Of a stretch of 64,000 nucleotides of DNA, positions 1-8,006 are shown piece after piece. Source of the stretch: Streptomyces tropicalis. GTDB lineage: Bacteria > Actinomycetota > Actinomycetes > Streptomycetales > Streptomycetaceae. Below the pieces are notes generated by a model. That model was not told the DNA's origin and ran no database searches. It saw only the letters and a list, made by a program, of their open reading frames with translations. The DNA is taken from positions 496,001-560,000 of the forward strand of contig NZ_JARJBB010000002.1 of assembly GCF_029269835.1 (NCBI RefSeq), read 5' to 3'. A program made the translations under genes and the position numbers. Position 1 is the first letter of the stretch, and each line of letters starts with the position of its first letter.

Positions 1-1
1 C

Positions 2-1606
2 AAGGCGTGGCTGGCCGAGGACCCCGACGCGGAGACCCGTGAGGAACTCGCCGGGCTGATCGACGCCGGGGACGTCGAGGAACTCGCCGAACGGTTCAGC
101 GGCACCCTGCAGTTCGGCACCGCCGGTCTGCGCGGCGAACTCGGCGCCGGCCCGCAGCGGATGAACCGCGCCGTAGTCATCCGCGCCGCCGCGGGCCTCG
201 CCGCGTACCTGAAGCAGCAGGGCCACGCCGACGGCCTCGTCGTCATCGGCTACGACGCCCGCCACAAGTCCGAGGACTTCGCCCGGGACACCGCCGCCGT
301 GATGACCGGGGCGGGCCTGCGCGCCGCCGTCCTGCCCCGCCCGCTGCCCACGCCGGTGCTCGCCTTCGCCATCCGGCACCTCGGCGCGGTCGCCGGTGTG
401 GAGGTGACGGCCAGCCACAACCCGCCCCGCGACAACGGCTACAAGGTCTACCTCGGCGACGGCTCGCAGATCGTGCCCCCGGCCGACGCGGGCATCGCCG
501 CCGGGATCGACGCGGTGCGCAGCCTGCACGACGTCCCGCGCCCGGAGTCCGGCTGGGAGATCCTCGACGACGCGGTGCTGGACGCCTACCTGGCCCGCAC
601 CGACGCCGTCCTGGCCCCCGGCTCCGCGCGCACCGCCCGTACCGTCTACACGGCGATGCACGGCGTCGGCAAGGACGTGCTGCTCGCCGCCTTCGAGCGG
701 GCCGGCTTCCCCGCCCCGGAGCTCGTCGCCGAACAGGCCGAGCCCGACCCGGACTTCCCGACGGTGGCCTTCCCCAACCCGGAGGAGCCCGGTGCGATGG
801 ACCTGTCCTTCGCCAGGGCCCGCGCGACCGACCCCGACCTGGTCATCGCCAACGACCCGGACGCCGACCGCTGCGCCGTGGCGGTCCGCGACGGCGCCGA
901 CTGGCGGATGCTCCGCGGCGACGAGGTCGGCGCGCTGCTCGCCGCCCACCTCGTGGACCGCGGCGCGACGGGGACGTTCGCCGAGTCGATCGTCTCCTCC
1001 TCCCTCCTCGGCCGGATCGCGGAGAAGGCGGGCCTGCCCTACGAGGAGACCCTCACCGGCTTCAAGTGGATCGCCCGCGTCGACGGCCTGCGCTTCGGCT
1101 ACGAGGAGGCCCTCGGCTACTGCGTCGACCCCGACGGCGTGCGCGACAAGGACGGCATCACGGCCGCCCTGCTGATCACGGAGCTGGCCTCGCAGCTGAA
1201 GGAGCAGGGGCGGACCCTGCTCGACCTGCTCGACGACCTCGCGGTCGCACACGGCCTGCACGCCACCGACCAGCTGTCGGTGCGGGTGCAGGACCTCTCG
1301 CTCATCACCGACGCGATGCGCCGCCTGCGCGAGCAGCCCCCGACGGAGCTGGCGGGCCTGGCCATCACCCGCGCCGAGGACCTCACGCAGGGCACGGACC
1401 GGCTGCCGCCGACGGACGGGCTGCGCTACACCCTCGACGGCGCCCGCGTCATCGTCCGCCCGAGCGGCACCGAGCCGAAGCTGAAGTGCTACCTGGAGGT
1501 GGTCGTCCCGGTCGCGGCCCACGCCGACCTCCCGGCGGCCCGCACCCGCGCCGCCGACCTGCTGGCGTCCGTCAAGCGGGACCTGTCGGCAGCGGCGGGC
1601 ATCTGA
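2..1606 (+). CDS. Phosphohexomutase (phosphomannomutase/phosphoglucomutase family), 5' end outside window
   Basis: Interconverts sugar 1-phosphates and 6-phosphates in the cytosol. The frame is open from base 2, so the start lies upstream of the window; about 534 residues are visible. The phosphoserine loop TASHNPP (near base 407), metal loop NDPDADR (near 850), sugar-binding GFKW and EEALGY (1060-1125) and phosphate-binding RPSGTEPK (near 1458) are all present in the usual order, so the enzyme looks active. The long form with EEALGYCVD resembles the PgcA/YhxB branch. From memory, in S. coelicolor the gene next to it encodes purine nucleoside phosphorylase. A role as phosphopentomutase linking deoxyribose 1-phosphate to the nearby deoC would fit but is only inference. 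Confidence 0.93.
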   Translation, partial: KAWLAEDPDAETREELAGLIDAGDVEELAERFSGTLQFGTAGLRGELGAGPQRMNRAVVIRAAAGLAAYLKQQGHADGLVVIGYDARHKSEDFARDTAAVMTGAGLRAAVLPRPLPTPVLAFAIRHLGAVAGVEVTASHNPPRDNGYKVYLGDGSQIVPPADAGIAAGIDAVRSLHDVPRPESGWEILDDAVLDAYLARTDAVLAPGSARTARTVYTAMHGVGKDVLLAAFERAGFPAPELVAEQAEPDPDFPTVAFPNPEEPGAMDLSFARARATDPDLVIANDPDADRCAVAVRDGADWRMLRGDEVGALLAAHLVDRGATGTFAESIVSSSLLGRIAEKAGLPYEETLTGFKWIARVDGLRFGYEEALGYCVDPDGVRDKDGITAALLITELASQLKEQGRTLLDLLDDLAVAHGLHATDQLSVRVQDLSLITDAMRRLREQPPTELAGLAITRAEDLTQGTDRLPPTDGLRYTLDGARVIVRPSGTEPKLKCYLEVVVPVAAHADLPAARTRAADLLASVKRDLSAAAGI

Positions 1607-1614
1607 CCGGACCG

Positions 1615-1666
1615 GCGCCCGGAGCCGGGCCGGACCACCGTGGTGGCCCGGCCCGGCTCCGGGCGC
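1615..1666 (+). terminator. Strong hairpin terminator after the phosphohexomutase
   Basis: A 25-bp inverted repeat with one mismatch (arms 1615-1639 and 1642-1666) starts 9 bases after the stop codon. It has no T-run, as is normal for Streptomyces terminators. Confidence 0.75.
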
Positions 1667-1817
1667 CCGAGGCGCCGGGGCGCCCCGGGCGGAGGCACCT
1701 GCCCGGCACGGCCCACCGCCCGCCGAAGGGCCGCACCCGCGTCACGTCCGCAGCCGACGCGCACGGAGCGGCCGCCGTCCGTGCCGACGGTCCGGGGCCC
1801 GGACGTCGGGACGGGCC

Positions 1818-2014
1818 AGTGCTGTGACCGGAAAGGTTCACCGGCTCGCGACGCCCGGCACGGCACCTCGCCGCGTTGTCGCATCACCCGAGTACATCCC
1901 GTACGCGGGCGACGCTCCGCCTTGCGATGCTCCCCCACAGCCTGAACGGCGTGGGAGGTGCCCCCGGCACCGGACGCCGCGAGCATCCCGGCACACCTTT
2001 CCGGCCACAGCACT
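1818..2014. mobile_element. MITE-like non-autonomous element, 197 bp
   Basis: The element begins AGTGCTGTGACCGGAAAGG and ends with the near-exact inverse (CCTTTCCGGCCACAGCACT). The terminal inverted repeats extend imperfectly for about 45 bases on each side. The interior has no credible gene. I recall very similar 200-bp sequences scattered through many Streptomyces genomes, so it is probably mobilised in trans by a transposase elsewhere. The rest of the 698-bp gap between the phosphohexomutase and the next gene (1667-1817 and 2015-2304) shows nothing I can support. Confidence 0.7.
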
Positions 2015-2304
2015 AGCGCCCGGGAGGACCAGCACGGGCGCGCTCTCGGGCCGATCGGCGCGGGCTCCTGCTCACGAGGATCCGCGCACGGCGGGCGCCC
2101 CGCCCCGGTCGCGTTCCCGGGCGCACCCCGGCACCCCGCGCGGCCGGCGGTTCAGCACCGTCGGCAGCTCAGCCGGTCGGCAGCCGCCGCGTGCCCGGCT
2201 CGCCCGACCGGGCACGGGACGTCGGACGCCGCAGTCGAACGGCGGACGCGGACGTCCGCAGGTTCCCCGACGCGCCTCGCGCGGCCGCAGCCCGCGCCGG
2301 CCGG

Positions 2305-2955
2305 TCAGCCGATGATCAGGAGGATCGCGAGGACGACCGCTCCGGCGAGGGCCGGGCCGACGATCTCGTAGGCCCAGCGCACCGTCACCCCGCCCTGGGC
2401 CGTGGCGGCGTTCTCCCGGGTCTCGTGCAGCTCGCGCAGGTCGTCCATGGCCTGGTCGGCCTGGGCGCGCTCGGGGCCGGTCCGCGCGGCGGCCGCTCCG
2501 GCGGGGGCGCCGGTGCGGGGCGCGGCCGTGGCTCGGGCCGTCCGGCGCGCCGCCCGCTTGCGGGCGCCCAGCGACACCGGCAGCGCCCACAGCTGGTACT
2601 TGGTCCCGGCCTTGCTGACGGCCTCGTTGGTGTAGCCCGAGCGCAGCACGGCGATCTGCCCCCAGGGCAGCACGACCACCCGGAACGGGTTGCGGACGCG
2701 CAGCCGGTCGGGTCCGGCGTGGACGGCCGGGCGCAGGGTGAAGGCGACCACCAGCGGCACGGCGAGGATCATCGCGGCCAGCGCCAGCCAGGGGGTGCGG
2801 CCGTGGCCGGTGAAGAGCGCGTCGAGGCCGAGCCAGGCGACGATCGCGAGCAGCAGGACACCGCCCGCGATGCCGGCGGACGACCGGTAGACCCGGTCGC
2901 TGGACTCGGGGGCCGTCGGCTGCGGCGCGGGGGACTCGGGCTCGGGCGTCGTCAT
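2305..2955 (-). CDS. PH-domain-like membrane protein
   Basis: A 216-residue membrane protein of unknown role. The start is the ATG at 2955, giving MTTPEPESP. Two hydrophobic helices lie near residues 26-44 and 52-70. A soluble segment with LRVRNPFRVVVLPW and the following RSGYTNEAV resembles the bacterial PH (bPH) domains of small actinobacterial membrane proteins. An Ala/Arg-rich linker follows, then a third helix at the very C-terminus. It is transcribed divergently from deoC and shares the palindrome-rich intergenic region with it. The assignment rests on the helix pattern and general resemblance; the function is unknown. Confidence 0.75.
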   Translation of the reverse strand: MTTPEPESPAPQPTAPESSDRVYRSSAGIAGGVLLLAIVAWLGLDALFTGHGRTPWLALAAMILAVPLVVAFTLRPAVHAGPDRLRVRNPFRVVVLPWGQIAVLRSGYTNEAVSKAGTKYQLWALPVSLGARKRAARRTARATAAPRTGAPAGAAAARTGPERAQADQAMDDLRELHETRENAATAQGGVTVRWAYEIVGPALAGAVVLAILLIIG

Positions 2956-3066
2956 GGCCCCGATTCTGCACGACACCCGTGTGACGGTTCACGCACGGTG
3001 CCCCTTCCCGGAGGCCCGGGGCACGGCCGTCCGCCCCGCGTCCGCCGGCCGGACGTCCTCGCGGGG

Positions 3067-3116
3067 CCGTCCGCGGACGGCCGCGGGCACCGCCCCGCGC
3101 ATCCGTCCGCGGACGG
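3067..3116. promoter_or_regulatory. Two identical 14-bp palindromes between divergent promoters
   Basis: CCGTCCGCGGACGG occurs at 3067-3080 and again at 3103-3116, 36 bp apart, with a third partial copy (TCCGCGGA, 3118-3125). Both flanking genes start here, so these are not terminators. They may be operators for the PH-domain gene or deoC. Confidence 0.45.
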
Positions 3117-3153
3117 TTCCGCGGACAAGAAGGTTCCCGGGGGTGTACAGCCG

Positions 3154-3165
3154 CTACGCGCGTAG
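3154..3165. promoter_or_regulatory. Nucleoside-regulon operator upstream of deoC
   Basis: Perfect 12-bp palindrome CTACGCGCGTAG, 20 bases before the ATG used for deoC. The same palindrome or a close variant lies at 14708, 28326, 29648 and 30974, each time upstream of a nucleoside salvage gene. It is most simply read as the binding site of one shared repressor. Confidence 0.65.
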
Positions 3166-3184
3166 ATATGCTCGCCTGGTGACC

Positions 3185-4183
3185 ATGCCCAGCACTGCAC
3201 CCTCCCCCAAGCGCTCGGCTCCGCTCGCGCAGGGCGGCGCCCCCAGCCACACCCTGACGGATGTCACCGCGTCCGACAGCACGCTGCGCCGCTTCCTCCA
3301 CGGACTGCCCGGCGTCGACGCGGTCGGCCTGGAGGCGCGTGCCGCCTCCCTCGGCACCCGCTCCATCAAGACGACCTCGAAGGCGTACGCCATCGACCTC
3401 GCCATCTCGATGGTCGATCTGACGACGCTGGAAGGCGCGGACACCCCGGGCAAGGTCCGGGCGCTCGGCGCGAAGGCGGCGCACCCCGATCCCACCGACC
3501 GTACGACCCCCACGACCGCCGCGGTCTGCGTCTACCCGGACATGGTGGCCGTCGCCAAGGAGGCCGTCGCCGGCTCCGGCGTGAAGGTCGCCTCGGTGGC
3601 CACCGCCTTCCCGGCCGGCCGCGCCGCCCTCGAGGTGAAGCTGGCCGACGTCCGCGACGCCGTGGCCGCGGGTGCCGACGAGATCGACATGGTCATCGAC
3701 CGCGGCGCGTTCCTCTCGGGCCACTACCTGAAGGTGCACGACGAGATCGTCGCCGTGAAGGAGGCCTGCGGGACGAGCGCCCGGCTGAAGGTCATCTTCG
3801 AGACGGGCGAGCTGTCGACGTACGACAACATCCGCCGGGCGTCCTGGCTCGGCATGCTGGCGGGCGCCGACTTCATCAAGACCTCGACGGGCAAGGTCGC
3901 CGTCAACGCGACCCCGGCGAACACGCTCCTCATGCTGGAGGCCGTGCGGGACTTCCGGGCGCAGACCGGCGTCCAGATCGGTGTGAAGCCCGCCGGCGGC
4001 ATCCGCACCAGCAAGGACGCCATCAAGTTCCTGGTCCTGGTCAACGAGACCGCCGGCGAGGACTGGCTGGACAACCACTGGTTCCGCTTCGGCGCCTCCT
4101 CGCTTCTGAACGACCTGCTCATGCAGCGCCAGAAGCTGGCCACCGGCCGCTACTCCGGCCCCGACTACGTGACGGTGGACTGA
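3185..4183 (+). CDS. deoC: Deoxyribose-phosphate aldolase
   Basis: Class I aldolase that cleaves 2-deoxyribose 5-phosphate to glyceraldehyde 3-phosphate and acetaldehyde. The Schiff-base lysine lies in ADFIKTSTGK (near base 3875), with the conserved GVKPAGGIRT further on. At 332 residues it is longer than the E. coli enzyme because of an N-terminal extension of about 60 residues, normal for actinobacteria. The start is the ATG at 3185; an in-frame GTG at 3179 is possible. Five bases separate it from the aldehyde dehydrogenase gene, so they are probably co-transcribed. A nucleoside-regulon palindrome lies just upstream. Its acetaldehyde product is a plausible substrate for the next gene. Confidence 0.95.
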   Translation: MPSTAPSPKRSAPLAQGGAPSHTLTDVTASDSTLRRFLHGLPGVDAVGLEARAASLGTRSIKTTSKAYAIDLAISMVDLTTLEGADTPGKVRALGAKAAHPDPTDRTTPTTAAVCVYPDMVAVAKEAVAGSGVKVASVATAFPAGRAALEVKLADVRDAVAAGADEIDMVIDRGAFLSGHYLKVHDEIVAVKEACGTSARLKVIFETGELSTYDNIRRASWLGMLAGADFIKTSTGKVAVNATPANTLLMLEAVRDFRAQTGVQIGVKPAGGIRTSKDAIKFLVLVNETAGEDWLDNHWFRFGASSLLNDLLMQRQKLATGRYSGPDYVTVD

Positions 4184-4188
4184 TCACC

Positions 4189-5625
4189 ATGGCATCCGCA
4201 TTCGAGTACGCACCGGCGCCGGAGTCCCGCGCGGTCGTCGACATCGCGCCCTCCTACGGCCTCTTCATCGACGGCGAGTTCGCCGAGGCGGCCGAGGGCA
4301 AGGTCTTCAAGACGGTCAGCCCGTCCACCGAGGAGGTGCTCGCCGAGGTCGCGCAGGCCGGTGAGGCCGACGTGGACCGCGCGGTGAAGGCCGCCCGCAA
4401 GGCCTTTCAGAAGTGGTCGGCGCTGCCCGGCGCCGAGCGTGCGAAGTACCTGTTCCGCATCGCCCGCATCATCCAGGAGCGCAGCCGCGAGCTGGCGGTC
4501 CTGGAGACCCTGGACAACGGCAAGCCGATCCGGGAGACCCGCGACGCCGACCTCCCCCTGGTCGCCGCGCACTTCTTCTACTACGCGGGCTGGGCCGACA
4601 AGCTCGGCCACGCCGGCTTCGGCACGGAGCCGAAGCCGCTGGGCGTCGCCGGCCAGGTCATCCCGTGGAACTTCCCGCTGCTGATGCTGGCGTGGAAGAT
4701 CGCCCCGGCCCTGGCCACCGGCAACACGGTGGTCCTCAAGCCCGCCGAGACCACGCCGCTGTCCGCGCTCTTCTTCGCGGACGTCTGCCGCCAGGCGGGC
4801 CTGCCGCGGGGCGTCGTCAACATCGTTCCCGGCTACGGCGACGCGGGTGCCGCGCTCGTCGGCCACCCGGACGTGAACAAGGTGGCCTTCACCGGCTCCA
4901 CGGCCGTCGGCAAGGAGATCGCCCGCACGGTCGCGGGCACCCGCAAGAAGCTCACCCTGGAGCTGGGCGGCAAGGGCGCCAACATCGTCTTCGACGACGC
5001 CCCGATCGACCAGGCCGTCGAGGGCATCGTCAGCGGCATCTTCTTCAACCAGGGCCAGGTCTGCTGCGCGGGCTCCCGGCTGCTGGTGCAGGAGTCCGTC
5101 CACGACGAGCTGCTCGACTCCCTCAAGCGCCGCCTGGGCACCCTGCGTCTGGGCGACCCGCTGGACAAGAACACGGACATCGGCGCGATCAACTCCGCGG
5201 AGCAGCTGGCCCGGATCACCGCGCTCGCCGAGCGCGGCGAGGCCGAGGGCGCCGAGCGCTGGTCCCCGGCCTGCGAACTGCCCGCGTCGGGCTACTGGTT
5301 CGCGCCGACCCTGTTCACGAACGTCAGCCAGGCGCACACGATCGCCCGCGACGAGATCTTCGGCCCGGTGCTGTCCGTCCTCACCTTCCGCACCCCGGAC
5401 GAGGCCGTCGCCAAGGCGAACAACACCCCGTACGGCCTGTCGGCCGGCATCTGGACGGAGAAGGGGTCCCGGATCCTGGCCGTCGCGAACAAGCTGCGCG
5501 CCGGTGTCGTCTGGTCCAACACGTTCAACAAGTTCGACCCGACCTCGCCCTTCGGCGGGTACAAGGAGTCGGGCTTCGGCCGCGAGGGCGGCCGCCACGG
5601 CCTGGAGGCGTACCTCGATGTCTGA
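4189..5625 (+). CDS. Aldehyde dehydrogenase, catalytic partner of a split ALDH16-like pair
   Basis: NAD(P)-dependent aldehyde dehydrogenase of 478 residues. The Rossmann motif FTGSTAVGK (residues 234-242), general-base glutamate in LELGGK (Glu258) and nucleophile in GQVCCAG (Cys292) are intact. The C-terminal SPFGGYKESG oligomerisation region is also present. It follows deoC by five bases, so acetaldehyde from deoxyribose breakdown is the likely in vivo substrate (inference from context). Its stop overlaps the start of the next gene by eight bases (ATGTCTGA), which implies translational coupling and a stoichiometric pair. Confidence 0.92.
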   Translation: MASAFEYAPAPESRAVVDIAPSYGLFIDGEFAEAAEGKVFKTVSPSTEEVLAEVAQAGEADVDRAVKAARKAFQKWSALPGAERAKYLFRIARIIQERSRELAVLETLDNGKPIRETRDADLPLVAAHFFYYAGWADKLGHAGFGTEPKPLGVAGQVIPWNFPLLMLAWKIAPALATGNTVVLKPAETTPLSALFFADVCRQAGLPRGVVNIVPGYGDAGAALVGHPDVNKVAFTGSTAVGKEIARTVAGTRKKLTLELGGKGANIVFDDAPIDQAVEGIVSGIFFNQGQVCCAGSRLLVQESVHDELLDSLKRRLGTLRLGDPLDKNTDIGAINSAEQLARITALAERGEAEGAERWSPACELPASGYWFAPTLFTNVSQAHTIARDEIFGPVLSVLTFRTPDEAVAKANNTPYGLSAGIWTEKGSRILAVANKLRAGVVWSNTFNKFDPTSPFGGYKESGFGREGGRHGLEAYLDV

Positions 5626-6523
5626 GAAGTCCGAAACGATCGAACGGCTTTCCGTCTTCAAGACCTACAAGCTGTACGTGGGCGGCAAGTTCCCGCGTTC
5701 CGAGAGCGGCCGGGTGTACGAGGTGACGGACTCGAAGGGCAAGTGGCTGGCGAACGCTCCGCAGGCGTCGCGCAAGGACGCCCGTGACGCGGTCGTCGCC
5801 GCGCGCAAGGCGTTCGGCGGCTGGGCCGGTGCGACGGCGTACAACCGCGGTCAGGTCCTGTACCGCGTCGCCGAGATGCTGGAGGGCCGCCGGGGGCAGT
5901 TCGTCCGCGAGGTCGCCGAGGCGGAGGGCCTGTCGAAGGCGAAGGCCGCGGCCCAGGTCGACGCGGCGGTCGACCGCTGGGTCTGGTACGCCGGCTGGAC
6001 CGACAAGATCGCCCAGGTGGTGGGCGGCGGCAACCCGGTCGCCGGGCCGTTCTTCAACCTGTCGTCCCCGGAGCCGACCGGTGTGGTGACCGTGCTGGCG
6101 CCGCAGGAGTCGTCGTTCCTGGGCCTGGTGTCGGTCGTCGCCCCGGTGATCGCGACCGGCAACACGGCCGTGGTGATCGCGAGCGAGCGGGCCCCGCTGC
6201 CCGCGCTGTCGCTCGGCGAGGTGCTCGCCACCTCCGACCTGCCCGGCGGTGTCGTCAACGTGCTGTCCGGCCGTACGGCGGAGATCGCGGCGCCGCTGGC
6301 CGCGCACCAGGACGTCAACGCGATCGACCTCGCGGGCGCCGACGAGGCCCTGGCGAAGGAGCTGGAGGTCGCGGCGGCGGACAACCTGAAGCGCGTCCTG
6401 CGTCCACAGCCTGTGGACGACTGGTCGGCGACGCCGGGCCTGGACCGCATCACCGCGTTCCTGGAGACCAAGACGGTCTGGCACCCGACGGGTTCGCTGG
6501 GCGCCTCCGGCTCCTCCTACTGA
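5618..6523 (+). CDS. Aldehyde-dehydrogenase-like protein lacking the catalytic domain (ALDH16 second-half type)
   Basis: A 301-residue protein that starts inside the end of the catalytic aldehyde dehydrogenase gene. It carries the N-terminal ALDH fold (VFKTYKLYVGGKFPRS, then the helical region and SSPEPTGVVTVLAPQ near residue 150). It stops before the part that would carry the LELGG glutamate and the GQxC cysteine, so it cannot be a normal dehydrogenase. The opening and the ending KTVWHPTG look like the second, non-catalytic ALDH domain of ALDH16 proteins. Here the two halves are separate overlapping genes. A structural or regulatory subunit is the likeliest role. There is no sign of recent truncation, and a strong terminator follows. 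Confidence 0.8.
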   Translation: MSEKSETIERLSVFKTYKLYVGGKFPRSESGRVYEVTDSKGKWLANAPQASRKDARDAVVAARKAFGGWAGATAYNRGQVLYRVAEMLEGRRGQFVREVAEAEGLSKAKAAAQVDAAVDRWVWYAGWTDKIAQVVGGGNPVAGPFFNLSSPEPTGVVTVLAPQESSFLGLVSVVAPVIATGNTAVVIASERAPLPALSLGEVLATSDLPGGVVNVLSGRTAEIAAPLAAHQDVNAIDLAGADEALAKELEVAAADNLKRVLRPQPVDDWSATPGLDRITAFLETKTVWHPTGSLGASGSSY

Positions 6524-6543
6524 GCGCCGGGCACCGCAGCACG

Positions 6544-6585
6544 AGAGCCGCGCCTCCCTCACCGTCCGGCGGGAGGCGCGGCTCT
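6544..6585 (+). terminator. Terminator of the deoC-aldehyde dehydrogenase operon
   Basis: Perfect 15-bp stem (AGAGCCGCGCCTCCC and its inverse) with a 12-base loop, 20 bases after the last stop of the operon. It can also serve the convergent gene at 6647. Confidence 0.8.
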
Positions 6586-6646
6586 TCGCCGTCCGGGGGC
6601 GCCTCCGGCCCGTCGCGTCCGCCGCGGTCCGCCGGAGGGCGCCGGG

Positions 6647-7042
6647 TCAGTGCTGGAGCAGCCCGGTCGCCTGGCCCAGGACGGGGATGCTGCCGATGGA
6701 CGGCGCCTGCGTCACCGGGCCGGTGAGCATGCGGGAGCCGATCGGCTTGAAGTCCGCGACCTGGGTGGCCACGCCGTTGTCCAGGGGGTCGACGCCGGTG
6801 CCCGCCAGCGGGTTGGGCTTCAGGCCGGCGACGGGGCCCGTGGCGTAGCCGACGGAGCCGGTCAGCGCCTGGAGCCCCCTCTGCGGGTCGAGGGTGCCCA
6901 CCGAGCCGGAGTGCCCGCCGACGAGGGGCAGGGCGTCCGCCGCGGCGGACGCAGCGCCCGCGCCCGCGGCGATCCCGGCGGTCGCGAGGACGACCAGGGC
7001 GCGTCGGGCGGTGGGACGGGCGGGGGACGCGTGTCGAGCCAT
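6647..7042 (-). CDS. Small secreted protein, paralogue of the protein at 13050
   Basis: A 131-residue protein of unknown function. The start is the ATG at 7042 (MARHASPARP), giving a signal peptide: a basic N-terminus, hydrophobic ALVVLATAGIAAGAGA, then an ASAAADA cleavage region. The mature part is low-complexity, with Gly, Pro and Leu repeats such as GPVAGLKPNP and a TGLL ending. The protein at 13050-13400 has the same design. No enzymatic motif is visible. Confidence 0.7.
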   Translation of the reverse strand: MARHASPARPTARRALVVLATAGIAAGAGAASAAADALPLVGGHSGSVGTLDPQRGLQALTGSVGYATGPVAGLKPNPLAGTGVDPLDNGVATQVADFKPIGSRMLTGPVTQAPSIGSIPVLGQATGLLQH

Positions 7043-7148
7043 TTCGGAGCCGCCTTCTGGAGCGCACGGTAACGAGAACGACACACAGGGTAGTTGAGAC
7101 GCAGCCCACGCTCCAAAGCCGACCCGCGGGGTCGGCAGGAGGGCCACC

Positions 7149-7172
7149 ATGCGTCAAACTGGTGTTCCGTGA
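7149..7172 (+). CDS. Seven-codon mini-ORF (MRQTGVP) coupled to the kinase gene
   Basis: An ideal ribosome-binding site, AGGAGGG (7137-7143), stands five bases before this ATG. The reading frame is seven codons long, and its TGA overlaps the GTG start of the kinase (GTGA at 7169-7172). The kinase GTG has no ribosome-binding site of its own at normal spacing. This looks like a leader peptide that delivers ribosomes to the kinase start. Whether the peptide itself has a role cannot be told. Confidence 0.5.
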   Translation: MRQTGVP

Positions 7173-7813
7173 GCCTTCATCCCCCGTCACCCGCCCGTGT
7201 CGTGCTGCTGTGCGGCCCCTCGGGTTCCGGCAAGTCCCTGGTCGCGGCCCGCTCCGGGCTGCCCGTGCTGCGCCTCGACGACTTCTACAAGGAGGGTGAC
7301 GACCCCACGCTGCCTCTGGTGGCGGGGAGTTCGGACATCGACTGGGACCATCCCGCGTCGTGGGACGCGGACGTCGCGGTCGCGGCGATCACCCGGCTGT
7401 GCGCGACGGGGACCACCGGCATCCCGGTGTACGACCTGTCCCTCAGCGCCCGCACCGGCGAGGACCTGCTGCACATCGGCCGCACCCCGCTCTTCCTCGC
7501 GGAGGGCATCTTCGCCGCCGAGATCGTGGAGCGCTGCCGGGAACTGGGCGTGCTGGCCGACGCGCTGTGCCTGACCCGCGGCCCGGTCACCACCTTCCGC
7601 CGCCGCTTCCTGCGGGACCTCAGGGAGGGCCGCAAGTCGGTGCCGTTCCTGCTGCGGCGCGGCTGGCGGCTGATGCGCGCCGAGCGCTCGATCGTGGCCC
7701 GCCAGGTCGCGCTGGGCGCCCACCCCTGCGACCGGGACGAGGCTCTCGGCCGGCTCGCGGCGGCCGCCGCCGGGCGGCGCGCCGCACCGGAGAGCACGGC
7801 CCCGCTGGCCTGA
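7169..7813 (+). CDS. Uridine-kinase-like P-loop nucleoside kinase
   Basis: A 214-residue cytosolic NTP-binding protein. It has a Walker A motif GPSGSGKS near residues 14-21 and the uridine-kinase-type RLDDFYKEGDD and DWDHPASWD segments near residues 31-60, which in Udk enzymes help bind the nucleoside. A basic lid-like stretch (RRRFLRDLREGR) lies near residue 140. The GTG start fits coupling to the mini-ORF upstream; an in-frame ATG at 7094 would add 25 residues with no homology-like character. Phosphorylation of uridine or cytidine is the likely reaction. The specificity is not proven, and such genes are often annotated only as ATP-binding. Confidence 0.75.
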   Translation: MSLHPPSPARVVLLCGPSGSGKSLVAARSGLPVLRLDDFYKEGDDPTLPLVAGSSDIDWDHPASWDADVAVAAITRLCATGTTGIPVYDLSLSARTGEDLLHIGRTPLFLAEGIFAAEIVERCRELGVLADALCLTRGPVTTFRRRFLRDLREGRKSVPFLLRRGWRLMRAERSIVARQVALGAHPCDRDEALGRLAAAAAGRRAAPESTAPLA

Positions 7814-7873
7814 GCCCGGCCGGGCACCCGGGCCGCCGCCGCGACCGGCGCGGGCGGACGCACGGCACAGCGG

Positions 7874-7911
7874 AGCGGGGCCGGACGGACCTGTGGTCCG
7901 CCGGCCCCGCT
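7874..7911. terminator. Bidirectional hairpin between convergent kinase and sigQ genes
   Basis: An imperfect 17-bp stem (arms 7874-7891 and 7895-7911) rich in GC. It sits in the gap where the plus-strand kinase and minus-strand sigQ both end. The C- and T-rich run at 7921-7995 contains no gene. Confidence 0.6.
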
Positions 7912-8006
7912 TCGGTGGTGCTCCCCCGTGTTCCCCCCGTGCCCCCGTGTCCCCCGTGGCCCCCCGGGGCACTGTCCCCCCGTTTCCCCCCAGACCTTCG
8001 TACGGC

